From positions 1 to 60,153 of the forward strand of contig JAIORV010000130.1 of NCBI GenBank assembly GCA_021107945.1: 60,153 bases of DNA. Direction: 5' to 3'. Each line of letters opens with the position of its first letter. Position 1 is the stretch's first letter. The position numbers and the translations under genes are program-made. The notes below the pieces were generated by a model. The model had not been told where the DNA came from. It saw only the letters and a list, made by a program, of their open reading frames with translations, and made no database searches. The stretch comes from Vulcanimicrobiota bacterium (GTDB taxonomy: Bacteria; Vulcanimicrobiota; JAJTBE01). This document shows positions 8,604 through 17,800 of the stretch, piece after piece.

Positions 8604-9827
8604 TCACTTTATCCCTGCAAATCGCTTTACTTCATTCCTTGAAAGCACAATCTTCAATCCCATTGATGTGACTCCGCGGGCAATCTGTTTCGTGTAATCA
8701 CGCCACCAGGAGTCATGGTGAGAGCGGTCAAATTCCTTTACTTTTTTAACGGCCTTATCCCAACCGGAAGGCTTCGCTCCCAGGAGTGACTCAATCCAGT
8801 CATAGGTAAAGAAGAGCTTTTTGCCATAGAGCTCCTTCAGATAATGAGCTGTATGGAGCTTTGATGAGAAGAAATCCAGTCCCTTGACGCATGAGAGCAG
8901 GCAAATGACATTGATATCCGCATCAATGAGGTGCTCGATGAGAAGCCTGACTGAGTATTCATAACATGCGCCTGCGACAATCGCGATTTTCTCGTGCCTG
9001 TGATTGTCCCCCTGGAAATATGCCCCGGTGAAGGCCGCTTTTAATATCCCGTCAAACTTGTTTCCGTTCATCCCGCGCTCGTCGCCGGGCATGTCAACAG
9101 TGAGTCCGTCCTTGGCGACCGGCAGGAAGTAAGCTGTTGGAAGTATCTCTCCCATGTTGACCTGTTCTGCAATCCTGAGCTTCTGGCATTCAAAAACATC
9201 CCTCACAATCTCAAGATATTCAACTATGTTTTCAGTGCAGTGAGGCAGGAAGTTCCTCTCCTCCTTACCCTGGAAGTTGCCCCTTTGATTATCGGTATTC
9301 TTGCTCATGAATATTTCCCGCCATATTCCGGCAGGTAATCGCTTGCCCACCCAGCTTGAGAACCTATTTTTCACTATTTTCCTCTCCCTGTCGCTCAGCA
9401 TTGAGAGATCGGAATCCAGAACTGTTGTTGTGAGCATGTTGGGGTCAAAAAGATCGGGATTTTCATGTTGATCTCCGGGAAATATTGTGAGCATCTGCTC
9501 TTTTTTCGTTTTTTCAAGCAAAATCGAGAGAGGCTCCAGGGTCGGCTCGGCGTCCTTTCCTGACGAAGCATAATAGAGTCCGTCCGATTCGCCTTTTCTC
9601 TGCTGCCCCGAGCTGTCCAGGTTTCCCTCGAGAAGATCCGTTGCAATTATCAGCGGTCTTGGAGTGCCTGTGGTGTGAAAGCCGACATTAGGAACCTTCA
9701 CATTCTCCCGTCCCAGGTATCGGCGAAAGAACGGAGAGCGAATCTCGATTCCGTCTTCACCGGGTCTGTAACTGCCGGCATAATCTCCCTCGATCCACCT
9801 TTTCTTAATTCCCTTGTATATGCTCAT
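8604..9827 (-). CDS. Unknown protein in kinase/FHA/VWA cluster (407 aa)
   Basis: I do not recognise a family. The protein is soluble, without signal peptide or membrane span. The C-terminal third has Rossmann-like stretches (KIAIVAGACYEYSVRLLIEHL, in which AGACYEYS could be a loop after a strand, then DINVICLLSCVKGLDF). Residues about 60-140 are rich in charged and Gly/Ser residues. The ribosome binding site GGAGGTAAG is excellent and 5 nt before the ATG, implying efficient translation. The gene lies downstream of the FHA gene with a 200-bp gap containing two palindromes. A search with a profile method would be needed to say more. Confidence 0.75.
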   Translation of the reverse strand: MSIYKGIKKRWIEGDYAGSYRPGEDGIEIRSPFFRRYLGRENVKVPNVGFHTTGTPRPLIIATDLLEGNLDSSGQQRKGESDGLYYASSGKDAEPTLEPLSILLEKTKKEQMLTIFPGDQHENPDLFDPNMLTTTVLDSDLSMLSDRERKIVKNRFSSWVGKRLPAGIWREIFMSKNTDNQRGNFQGKEERNFLPHCTENIVEYLEIVRDVFECQKLRIAEQVNMGEILPTAYFLPVAKDGLTVDMPGDERGMNGNKFDGILKAAFTGAYFQGDNHRHEKIAIVAGACYEYSVRLLIEHLIDADINVICLLSCVKGLDFFSSKLHTAHYLKELYGKKLFFTYDWIESLLGAKPSGWDKAVKKVKEFDRSHHDSWWRDYTKQIARGVTSMGLKIVLSRNEVKRFAGIK

Positions 9828-9942
9828 GTTTCTTACCTCCTTTTAAATTTTCGGATTCACTTCAGGGTTGGTAGAGTTTTTACACCCTCAATTCCTGATA
9901 ATATTTCTTTGTGAGAACCTTCTTGAAAGAAAGTTCTTCGCA

Positions 9943-10004
9943 TTAAGCCGCTGAAGCGGCTTGGTATAAAGCCACCTTCCCTTAAGCCGCTTCAGCGGCT
10001 TAAC
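9943..10004. repeat. Pair of AAGCCGCT/AGCGGCTT palindromes
   Basis: TTAAGCCGCTGAAGCGGCTT at 9943-9962 and TTAAGCCGCTTCAGCGGCTTAA (22 bp, given by its halves TTAAGCCGCT and AGCGGCTTAA) at 9983-10004. The two copies are direct repeats 40 bp apart with reverse-complementary centres (GA versus TC). They lie downstream of the FHA gene; without T-runs they are not classical terminators. Confidence 0.75.
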
Positions 10005-10026
10005 AAGGAGGATATCCGCTTCGCAA

Positions 10027-10557
10027 TCACGGGTTTACGGATTCAAATTTGAATATAATGTTTGCAAGCCTGATTTCATCACCGGGCTTTAATGAAACGG
10101 ATTCATCCCGGACGAGCTTCACCTTGTTTACAAATGTACCGTACTTTGATCCGGCATCTTCTATAATGAAGGAATCATTTTTGTAATCAACAAGTGCATG
10201 CTTTCTTGACACTCTCTTCTCACGCCCGCCGATTCCCGTCAGATCAATATCCACCACATTGGCGTTCTTCAAATCATTCCTCCCCATTGTGATTGGAGTG
10301 CTATACGGTGGAGCGGGCAAGTTTATTGTTTCGCCTGTGGGTTGAAGATTTTCGAACACGACAAGCCTGCAAACGGACTTTTTGCTGCCTCCCGCAAGAA
10401 GTCGAACAAGGGGAGTCTTCCAGTTCAGTTGTTGATCGTTTTGCTGATTTGCTTTTATGGGGATGACATTTTGCATATCATTCTGGAGGGGCATTATACA
10501 TATATTGCAGAACATCGCTCCATCGGGGTTGTCCTGTCCACAGTGGTGGCATTTCAT
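10027..10557 (-). CDS. Zinc-ribbon plus FHA domain protein
   Basis: The protein begins with a treble-clef-like zinc ribbon (MKCHHCGQDNPDGAMFCNIC: CxxC ... CxxC) and, after a linker, has a C-terminal FHA domain with the usual phosphothreonine-binding residues: Arg in MGRNDLKN, SRKH (SxxH) and GSKYGTFVN. FHA domains bind phosphothreonine peptides, so this protein probably reads marks made by the kinase at 6334-7245. The start at 10557 is preferred because GGAAGTGA lies 7 nt before it and overlaps the stop of the VWA gene; the ATG at 10578 would overlap that gene by 14 nt. Gap to the VWA gene is 7 nt, so the two are translationally linked. Confidence 0.92.
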   Translation of the reverse strand: MKCHHCGQDNPDGAMFCNICIMPLQNDMQNVIPIKANQQNDQQLNWKTPLVRLLAGGSKKSVCRLVVFENLQPTGETINLPAPPYSTPITMGRNDLKNANVVDIDLTGIGGREKRVSRKHALVDYKNDSFIIEDAGSKYGTFVNKVKLVRDESVSLKPGDEIRLANIIFKFESVNP

Positions 10558-10564
10558 TGCATGC

Positions 10565-11953
10565 TCACTTCCTTTCATTTGTGATCTGCTTTGTGATGAG
10601 CTTTGCAGATGCCGTTGTGAGCGTCCGCCTGGTATTCAGATCGTCGCCTGCAAGGTTTCCCTTTTTCTTTGCCGTGTTGGACAATGTCATCAGCTTTGTT
10701 GAAATGTCCTTCACACCGACTTTTTGATACAAATCCGCAGCCCTGTCCATCATCTCTGTTCCCTGCCTGATATTACCGGTTGCCACCTGTTCCGTCCCCA
10801 GGGTTGCAAGTGTATGCGCACCATTGAGAGTGACAATGTCAAGTACCTGCTGGTTTTGTTTTATTAAGGAAGAATCGTTGGTGAAGTCGATCTTTATATC
10901 GATAGATCGCTCCATCCCCATTATTCCCAGGGCATAAGCATCGAATTTCACCCTCGCAGTCGCAATCCTTGAGAGACCGTTGAAGACCGGGACAATATCC
11001 AGGCGCAGAAGTATCGCCGTTCCCCTCGACTTGTCGAGATCGGGCAAAGGCGTGGAAAAATAAGTCGGTTGGAAGTTAGTGTATCTTTCTATATCGGGTA
11101 TAACCCTGGATATCTTCCTGAACATTACCCCGGGTTCTGCTTCAATTGTTATCTCTGCGTTTGTAATGACAACATCCTGGAAATATGAAACCTGGTCGGA
11201 GAAAACGGCGGTTATATCCTTTGCGTTTCCTATATGCTCGTAATGACCGCCGCTTTCTCTTGCAAGATCCGTCAGGAAGTCCTCTGCGTAATCAATTCCA
11301 GTGCCATATACCCAGAAGGGAGTTCCTGATTTCCTCGCTCTTTTTGCAATTTTGGTACATATTGATTCCTCGGATTTCCGGGAAGGTGTGTTTACCTCGC
11401 CGTCCGTAAAAACTATGGCCCTCTGCAGACAATTGTTATCTATTGGCTTCAGATTCAACATATGATCCAGACTGGTTGATAGATGGGTGCCTCCGCCGTA
11501 GTTGATGTTGTTGATTGATTTTATCATTCTGCTCTTGTCTTTTTTGTTTTTTACAACTGTAGGCTTCAATTCCATCTTAGATCTTTCACAAAAAGTATAG
11601 ATAGTCAGTCTGTCTCCATCTTCAAGTCTTCTAACCGTCTCCAGGCAAGCTGATTTGAGAACGTCGAGTCTTGATTTATTAGAAAATTTTCCGACAGGCG
11701 CGAACATGGATCCTGATCTATCCAGAACCATTCTGAGATCAAGTGGTAATTTTTCTCCTTCATCAAATTCGATTGGCTTCAACCTGATAAGTGCATAGAT
11801 AGTTTGTGCGGAATTTTTAATCTCCATAATGTTCTGGCTAAGTTCGGCTTTTAGCTCAATAATATTATTCAATTTTTTGCCACCTCCATTTTCTGTATTA
11901 AGTTCCCCGACAAAACTTCGTGTACTTTCTACACTTTCTATAGTATAGATCAT
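10565..11953 (-). CDS. VWA-domain protein, first gene of the kinase cluster
   Basis: A von Willebrand factor A domain spans about residues 70-255 with the MIDAS motif DRSGSM, the conserved threonine in YGGGTHLST and FTDGEVN. An N-terminal IELKAELSQN... beta region (VIT/Ig-like arm) and a C-terminal Ig-like plus helical region complete the fold, as in YfbK-like cytoplasmic VWA proteins. No signal peptide or transmembrane segment. VWA proteins act as metal-dependent protein-binding platforms; with FHA and kinase neighbours the likely role is assembly of a phospho-regulated complex. Start choice is open: the ATG at 11953 has only AAAGAGAAA, whereas an in-frame TTG at 11872 has GGAGGTG 7 nt upstream, giving 435 residues. 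Confidence 0.9.
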   Translation of the reverse strand: MIYTIESVESTRSFVGELNTENGGGKKLNNIIELKAELSQNIMEIKNSAQTIYALIRLKPIEFDEGEKLPLDLRMVLDRSGSMFAPVGKFSNKSRLDVLKSACLETVRRLEDGDRLTIYTFCERSKMELKPTVVKNKKDKSRMIKSINNINYGGGTHLSTSLDHMLNLKPIDNNCLQRAIVFTDGEVNTPSRKSEESICTKIAKRARKSGTPFWVYGTGIDYAEDFLTDLARESGGHYEHIGNAKDITAVFSDQVSYFQDVVITNAEITIEAEPGVMFRKISRVIPDIERYTNFQPTYFSTPLPDLDKSRGTAILLRLDIVPVFNGLSRIATARVKFDAYALGIMGMERSIDIKIDFTNDSSLIKQNQQVLDIVTLNGAHTLATLGTEQVATGNIRQGTEMMDRAADLYQKVGVKDISTKLMTLSNTAKKKGNLAGDDLNTRRTLTTASAKLITKQITNERK

Positions 11954-12417
11954 ATATTTCTCTTTGTCAATACCTTTATGAATTATTATGCTTATTTCTT
12001 CAGGGAGTTTGTGTACGCCATACTCTTTCTGAATATCCTCATATAAAGTATATTCACATGAGATATCTGTTGTCCGAGAAAATTCACCAAAGACTATCCT
12101 GAATTATAATCAATATTCTTTCTGCGACTTTGTGTGGAAATTGAAATCCAAAAACCATGATCAAGCTGATATTAACAACAATGATTTTAGTTAATGTTTT
12201 TCAAGCTCATTTCTTGCGCACCAAGATAGACAAATTCAATATTGCGTATCATTCTATGAATTACTTGCAATATTTGCCGGTCTCAACATGGTTAATAAAA
12301 TATAATTCTCATTTTCTCTTGTTTTTTTGCAGGAGTTCCCTTTGACTTACTGAAAATTAATAACAGAACGTTTGGATGCAAATGTTTTGTCTTGAAATAT
12401 GATAGGAGGGATTTTTT
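11954..12417. other. AT-rich intergenic region between the VWA gene and glgA
   Basis: About 460 bp, clearly more AT-rich than the flanking genes, between divergently read genes. A short frame at 12157-12345 lacks a binding site and a recognisable product. The glgA ribosome binding site (GGAGGG) is at the right end. I see no hairpin and none of the dispersed repeats that fill other gaps. Confidence 0.5.
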
Positions 12418-13899
12418 ATGAAAAAAGAACAGAATGTCTTAATTGCATCGGCCGAAATTGTGCCGTTTGCAAAAACAGGAGGCCTGGCCGATGTTGTTGG
12501 AGCTCTGCCGGGGGCTCTTGAAAAAGTCGGAGCAAAGGTTAACGTCGTAATGCCGCTTTACAAGACGATTGATCAGAAGAAGCACAAGATGAAAGTAGTC
12601 GGAGAAAAATTCTTCGTCCCTATGGCGGGAGAGAATGTTGAAATAACAATTAAACAGGGAAAATTACCCGGAGTAAAAGGGAAAGCTTTCTTTGTGGAAT
12701 GTGATAAATACTTCGACAGAGATGGAATGTACCAGGAGAACGGCGAGAGCTACCATGACAACGACGAAAGATTCGCATTGTTCTCAAGGGCTGTTGTTGA
12801 AATGATGAAAATGCTTGACTACAAACCTGACATTGTTCATTGTAATGACTGGCAAACAGGACTCATACCCACATATATGAAAGTCATCTATGGTAATGAC
12901 GAATTTTACAAAGATATACCGACAGTTATGACTGTCCACAACATCGCATACCAGGGCATATTCCCATCACATACCATGGAAAAAATCGGACTTCCCTGGG
13001 AGATATTCACACCGGAGGGCGTCGAGTTCTGGGGACACCTCAATTACCTCAAGGCAGGTCTTGTTTTTGCCGATGTTATAAACACAGTCAGCGAGACCTA
13101 TGCAAGGGAAATACAGTCTTCGAAGGAATTCGGAAGAGGACTGGAAGGACTGCTGAATTTCCGCAGTAAAGACCTCTATGGAATTCTCAACGGAATAGAT
13201 TATAGAATTTGGGATCCGGCAAAAGACGACTATATCTCTTCGAACTACGACGAGGGAGATCTTCGCGGGAAAAGCCGCTGTAAGAAATCCTTGCAGAAAG
13301 ATCAGGAGCTGAAAACAGGTAAGGTTCCGCTAATTGGTATAGTATCACGACTTGCCGACCAGAAAGGGTTTGACATTGTAGCAGGAGCACTGGAGAAAAT
13401 AATGGAGATGGATGTGCAGCTTGTTATACTCGGAACCGGCGACCCTAAATACCACGAGATGCTCCAGGAGATGACGAAAAAATACGGCAACAAGATGAGT
13501 GTCAACCTACGCTTTGATGAGCAACTTGCTCATATGATATATGCAGGATCCGATATCTTCCTGATGCCGTCACGGTTCGAACCTTGCGGACTGGGGCAGA
13601 TGATTGCCCTTAAATATGGAACCCTTCCCCTGGTTCATAAAACGGGAGGACTGGCAGATACCGTTACAGATTATACCGAGGATCCGAATCAGGGCAATGG
13701 ATTTGTCTTTGATGAATACTCCTCGGAAGCACTGCTTTACGCAGTAGAACGGGCGGTTGAAGTATATTCCAACAAGAGAAAATGGAATACAATTGTCAAG
13801 GCGTGCATGAAAGTTGATCATTCATGGAAAAACGCTGTTAAGAAATACATGGATCTTTATGAGAAAGCCGCTGAAAAAAAAGTCCTCGTGGCAGTCTAA
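12418..13899 (+). CDS. glgA: Glycogen/starch synthase (ADP-glucose type)
   Basis: GT5-family glucosyltransferase that extends alpha-1,4-glucan from ADP-glucose. The N-terminal sugar-nucleotide loop KTGGLADVVGALP is diagnostic, followed by DIVHCNDWQTGL, GILNGIDYRIWDP, the second-domain start GIVSRLADQKGFD, and the catalytic EPCGLGQMIALKYGTLPLVHKTGGLADTV with its Glu. The 493-residue length is normal. GGAGGG lies 9 nt before the ATG. No glgB, glgC or glgP lies beside it. A hairpin terminator follows the stop codon. Confidence 0.97.
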   Translation: MKKEQNVLIASAEIVPFAKTGGLADVVGALPGALEKVGAKVNVVMPLYKTIDQKKHKMKVVGEKFFVPMAGENVEITIKQGKLPGVKGKAFFVECDKYFDRDGMYQENGESYHDNDERFALFSRAVVEMMKMLDYKPDIVHCNDWQTGLIPTYMKVIYGNDEFYKDIPTVMTVHNIAYQGIFPSHTMEKIGLPWEIFTPEGVEFWGHLNYLKAGLVFADVINTVSETYAREIQSSKEFGRGLEGLLNFRSKDLYGILNGIDYRIWDPAKDDYISSNYDEGDLRGKSRCKKSLQKDQELKTGKVPLIGIVSRLADQKGFDIVAGALEKIMEMDVQLVILGTGDPKYHEMLQEMTKKYGNKMSVNLRFDEQLAHMIYAGSDIFLMPSRFEPCGLGQMIALKYGTLPLVHKTGGLADTVTDYTEDPNQGNGFVFDEYSSEALLYAVERAVEVYSNKRKWNTIVKACMKVDHSWKNAVKKYMDLYEKAAEKKVLVAV

Positions 13900-13935
13900 T
13901 ATGATAATCTGAAAATGACATAAAGCTAACTTGAT

Positions 13936-13970
13936 AAAAACCGGTGGATATCAATAATCCGCCGGTTTTT
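13936..13970 (+). terminator. Intrinsic terminator of glgA
   Basis: Stem AAAAACCGG-T-GGAT / ATCC-G-CCGGTTTTT with a short loop, ending in five T. It starts 37 nt after the glgA stop. The A-run on the left makes it potentially bidirectional. Confidence 0.85.
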
Positions 13971-14114
13971 GGGATTTTGATATTTTTCACAGCATTCCTT
14001 CACAATTGAGGAGCAATTATGATAAATCTTGTCAGATAGCCTTTTTCAAATACACAGGGCGGTTGGCCTCCACAGATCAATTGGGACATCAGTTTTGAGA
14101 AGTAGTATTCTCCC

Positions 14115-14166
14115 GAAAAATAAAACACCACCGCCCGGTTAACCTGAAGGTAACCGTCCCGGTGGT
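14115..14166 (-). terminator. Intrinsic terminator of the tRNA-Pro gene
   Basis: A long GC-rich hairpin (ACCACCG ... CGGTGGT outer stem, GGTTA / TAACC inner stem, loop around CCTGAAGG) at 14127-14166, followed on the minus strand by TTTTATTTTTC. It lies about 50 nt downstream of the tRNA. Confidence 0.85.
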
Positions 14167-14217
14167 TGTAAAAGATGTAGATTATTTCAAAATAAATCTA
14201 CGAGAGTAAATGTTATA

Positions 14218-14291
14218 TCGGGGCGAGAGGATTTGAACCTCCGACCCCTGCGTCCCGAACACAGTGCGCTACCAGGCTGCGCTACGCCCCG
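14218..14291 (-). tRNA. tRNA-Pro (anticodon CGG)
   Basis: Full cloverleaf on the minus strand: acceptor CGGGGCG / CGCCCCG, D arm GCGCAGCCTGGTAGCGC, anticodon stem CTGTG / CGCAG with loop TTCGGGA, T arm GGAGG-TTCAAAT-CCTCT, discriminator A. CCA is not encoded. Anticodon CGG reads CCG. Confidence 0.97.
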
Positions 14292-14317
14292 ATAATATAG
14301 TATCTTTACCGGACAAT

Positions 14318-14346
14318 ATTCTATCACATACATTTTTTATTGTCAA
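14318..14346 (-). promoter_or_regulatory. Sigma-70 promoter of tRNA-Pro
   Basis: Minus-strand TTGACA at 14346-14341, 17-bp spacer, TAGAAT at 14323-14318; transcription would begin about 20 nt before the tRNA. Confidence 0.85.
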
Positions 14347-14395
14347 TATGGTATAAGGCCATATTCGTTGTGATGGTATTCGATTATGTGGTTTT

Positions 14396-14473
14396 TCAAC
14401 GCAGAGATCGCAGAGTACGCAGAGAATACCCTATAGAATAAAAGATTGATTTCCCTGTGTTCTCTGCCTGCCT
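14396..14473. repeat. Word-like repeat (ACGCAGAG / TCTCTGCC)
   Basis: AACGCAGAGATCGCAGAGTA and CGCAGAGAATACC on the left, TTCTCTGCCTGCCTTCTGTGG on the right (as words). Part of a 500-bp stretch made only of repeats between the tRNA-Pro promoter and smc. Confidence 0.65.
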
Positions 14474-14512
14474 TCTGTGGGGAAGGGGGAAGGGGAAATG
14501 GGAAAAAGGAAA

Positions 14513-14546
14513 TGGGAGGTGGGAGGTGGGAGGTGGGAGGTGGGAT
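14513..14546 (+). repeat. 7-bp tandem repeat GGGAGGT
   Basis: Four to five consecutive GGGAGGT units, preceded by imperfect GGAAATG, GGAAAAA units. The complementary-type array CCCATTT occurs at 20711-20737 and GGGAGATGAGAGGT at about 4890. Confidence 0.85.
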
Positions 14547-14580
14547 CCGACCTCTGTTCTCTGCTATCCATTTTCTCATT

Positions 14581-14610
14581 ATCGGGATTAGGAAATCCCT
14601 CCTACAGATC
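14581..14610 (+). repeat. 30-bp hairpin element, copy 2
   Basis: Core stem GGGATT / AATCCC with AGGA loop, followed by CTCCTACAGATC. Confidence 0.8.
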
Positions 14611-14701
14611 TCTGTGGTCTCTGTGGTCTCTGTGGTCTCTGTGATCTCTGTGATCTCTGTGGTCTCTGTGATCTCTGTGATCTCTGTGATCTCTGTGGTG
14701 A
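14608..14701 (+). repeat. 9-bp tandem repeat (TCTCTGTGG/A T)
   Basis: About ten consecutive 9-bp units CTCTGTGGT or CTCTGTGAT, ending in the GTGAAAAAC that follows most word-like arrays here. A frame through it encodes only a Val/Ile/Ser repeat and is not a gene. Confidence 0.9.
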
Positions 14702-14737
14702 AAAACTAATCTTTCATACAGCCTGTATCATTCGTTT

Positions 14738-14767
14738 ATCGGGATTAGGAAATCCCTCCTACAGATT
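14738..14767 (+). repeat. 30-bp hairpin element, copy 3
   Basis: Stem GGGATT / AATCCC, AGGA loop; followed by the words CTTCGTGTTCTCCGTGGC, TTCGTGGTGAA to 14813. Confidence 0.8.
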
Positions 14768-14841
14768 CGACCTCTATTTCCTTCTTCGTGTTCTCCGTGG
14801 CTTCGTGGTGAATAAACACATCCGTCACCCGTTATTTGTTT

Positions 14842-14871
14842 ATCGGGACGGGGACGTCCCTCCTACAGATC
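14842..14871 (+). repeat. 30-bp hairpin element, copy 4
   Basis: Stem GGGACG / CGTCCC, GGGA loop, identical over the core to the copy at 4919. It ends 17 bp before the smc stop codon. Confidence 0.85.
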
Positions 14872-14887
14872 TGATCTCTGTTATCCG

Positions 14888-17800
14888 TTATCCGCCCTCC
14901 GGCTTCTGATCTCCGTCCTCCACCATCTTAACCGATACTAATTTCGACACGCCGGGTTCCTCCATTGTAATCCCGAACATGTTGTCTGCCGATTCCATTG
15001 TTTTCCTGTTGTGTGTTATGACTATAAACTGACTTTTTTGGGAGAATTCTTTTATCAACAAGCTTATTTTCGCTACATTTGAATCATCAAGAGGGGCGTC
15101 GAGCTCATCCAGTACAACGAAGGGGCCGGGCTTTATGGAGAGCAGTGCGAAGAGAAATGTCACCGCCGTCAGGGATTTCTCGCCGCTGGAAAGTAAATTC
15201 ATATTCGTCGCTCTCTTGCCGGGGGGTTGAACCATTATGTCAACGCCCGATTCAAGTTTGTTTTCAGGTTCCGAGAAAGAGACTGATGCCCTTCCGCCTC
15301 CGAATATCTTCTTGAAAAGGACTGCAAAAACATCATTGAGTTTTTGTAGTGTATCCTCCAGGCTCTTCACGCTGACTGTGTCCATCTCGCTTATTATCTT
15401 CCTCAGGCGTTTTGAAGATTCCTGAAGATCATCGATCTGCCTTTTCATCTCCTCGTATCTTGCCTTATGCTCGCTGAATTCTTCCTCTGCCGAGAAATTT
15501 ATAGCATCAAAATTCTGAATCAGATTTCTTTTCTTCTCGATGTCATCCTTGACCCTATCCCTTTCAATCGACATTCTCCTTGCACTTTTTCTTGTCACTT
15601 TGTTAAATCCCACAAGTCTGTCTTCGAGGTACCTGCGATTTGAATCAAGCTCAATTTTCTTTATACGAAGCTCGCCCTGCTGATTATCCAGGGAGCCCTT
15701 GTCTTTTAACAACACTTCGAGTTTATTCCGGGCAGTTTCAAGCTCAACATCAACTCTTGAAAGATCCTTTTTTGACGATTCAAGGGCTATTGTCAATCCT
15801 TTCATCTTCAGTTTTAGAACCGATTGTCTGTTGCTTATGTCGCGAAGCCCACCATTGAGATTACCGATTTCCGCCTTCTTGTTTTCGATCTTCTCATTTA
15901 CCGTATTAATATCGGATTCCACCTGTGAGATATATTCTTTCTCGCTTTCTATCTTTGATTCAAGAAGTCGGCGGTTATGCACGATATTGTCAATTTGTTT
16001 TTTCTTTTGAGCCAGGGTGCTTTTTAATTCATCAAGCTTAGCAAACCGGCTTTTATGATTATCTTTCATATCCCCCAGTACAATCTCTTTTTCTTTGATA
16101 TCTTGTTCCATGGCAGATATTTTTGTTTTCAATTGAGATGTTTTTTTCTTGTATCCTTCGATTTCTCCACCGATTTTGGATTCCGACTCTTCTATTTGCT
16201 TTAAATCAAGAGAGGCCGACTCCCTGAGTCTTTTAAGGATGTTCAGTTGTCCTCCTGTGCTTCGAATTTCATCATCCAGGCGGGTAACCTTTGCCGAGAG
16301 CGATTTTCTCTCCTCGTCAATCCGTGCCAGGACTTCCCGATCGGATTTGATCCCGGAATTGCACTCCTCAAATTCCCGTGCCATCAGCTTGACTTTCTTT
16401 TCCATTTCCCTCATTCTTCTTTGCCTTGACAGAATCTGACTCCTGTCCGTTCTGTGTCTTCCGCCGGTAACTGCGCCGTTGAAATCCAGAACATCCCCAT
16501 CCAGTGTTACCATCCTGGGAATGAATGCACGGTTTCTCTTTTGAATCCCATATATGTCATACGCGGACTTCAAGCTGTCAACAATAAAAGTTTTTCCGCA
16601 TATAATGTCAAGTATATCGCGGTAGAGCGAGTCACATTCCACCAGGTTTCTCGCCCAGTCAATCGCACCTGGTAGATCTATGGGCAAATAAGGAAGGTCG
16701 GATCCGGTTCTCTCCATGTCGAGGGGGAAGAATGTAAGCCTGCCTGCTCTCTCCTGTTTGAGGAAATCGATACATAGTCCGGCGTCCTTCCTGTTTTGTG
16801 TTATCAGGGACTGGAAGTGTGCGCCCAGCACAACATCAACCGCAGTTTCATATTTCTCAACCACCCTGATGACGGAATGTACCGGTGTGATGGACGGCAA
16901 GAAGTCCCTTGCCTTCATAACTCTCTGGAATGCGCCGGAGAAGCCTCGGAAATTCTCCTCTTCTCTTAATAGGATGGCAATCTCAGATGTTTTTGCATGA
17001 ATCGATTCTTTCAATTTCCTGATTTGATTTTCTTCATCGGACAAGCGTTTGTAAAGACTAGAATATCTGGTTTGGACGGCTTCATTCTCTTCCCGGGCTT
17101 CTCTTTTTTCCACCTCAAATTTCGCAAGTTTCTCTTCCTCGGATGAAATTATTTCTTCCGACTTCTCAAGCTCCCCGATGAGTTTGCCTGCCCTATTTTC
17201 GTTTTCGTTCTTTCTTTTGTTCTCGTTTTCCAGGATATTTTCCAGGTTCCGTTGCTCTACGGTGAATGTCCTTATATCTTCGCGTATCTTGTCAATCTCT
17301 TGTATAAACTTGTCAATTTCCTCTTTTGTACCTGACAGATTGGTTTCTCCCGCTCCAAACTCCTCACTCGCAAGTTTCAAGCCGGCTTGTGCCGACTGTA
17401 ATAATTTATTCTCTTCCTCGATTTCCTTCTCATATTTTTCAATTTTCTTTCGGGTAGCTTCAAGCCTATTGTCGAGTCGTTTATAGTTATTACTATAGTC
17501 TTCAAGGGAGGACTCGGCCTGCCTTATTTTCTCAAGGGTCAACTCCCGTTGTGATCTGATTTGAGCTTCTTCCTTATTCCTCCTGGAAGATTCCTCTCTT
17601 TCCTTTTCAAATGCTGAGGAGAGCCTGCCTCTTTCTTTTTCCTTTGAATATACCTCAAACCTTTGTTTCTCAATGTCCCTGTCCAGGTTTGTCCTTTTTT
17701 CTTCCAGTTTTTCAATCTTGCCTGCATGCTCTTTTTCCTGCGTCTCCTGTGTCCCCATATCAATCAGCACGAGACGACATTCCAGAGTCGAGAGTTTTTC

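Noticed and set aside
12157-12345. 62-codon frame upstream of glgA
   Set aside because: AT-rich, no binding site, no recognisable product; not enough to call a gene.
14446-14709. 87-codon plus-strand frame with Val-Ser-Val/Ile repeats
   Set aside because: It is only the translation of 7-bp and 9-bp tandem repeats; no binding site and no codon-use signal.
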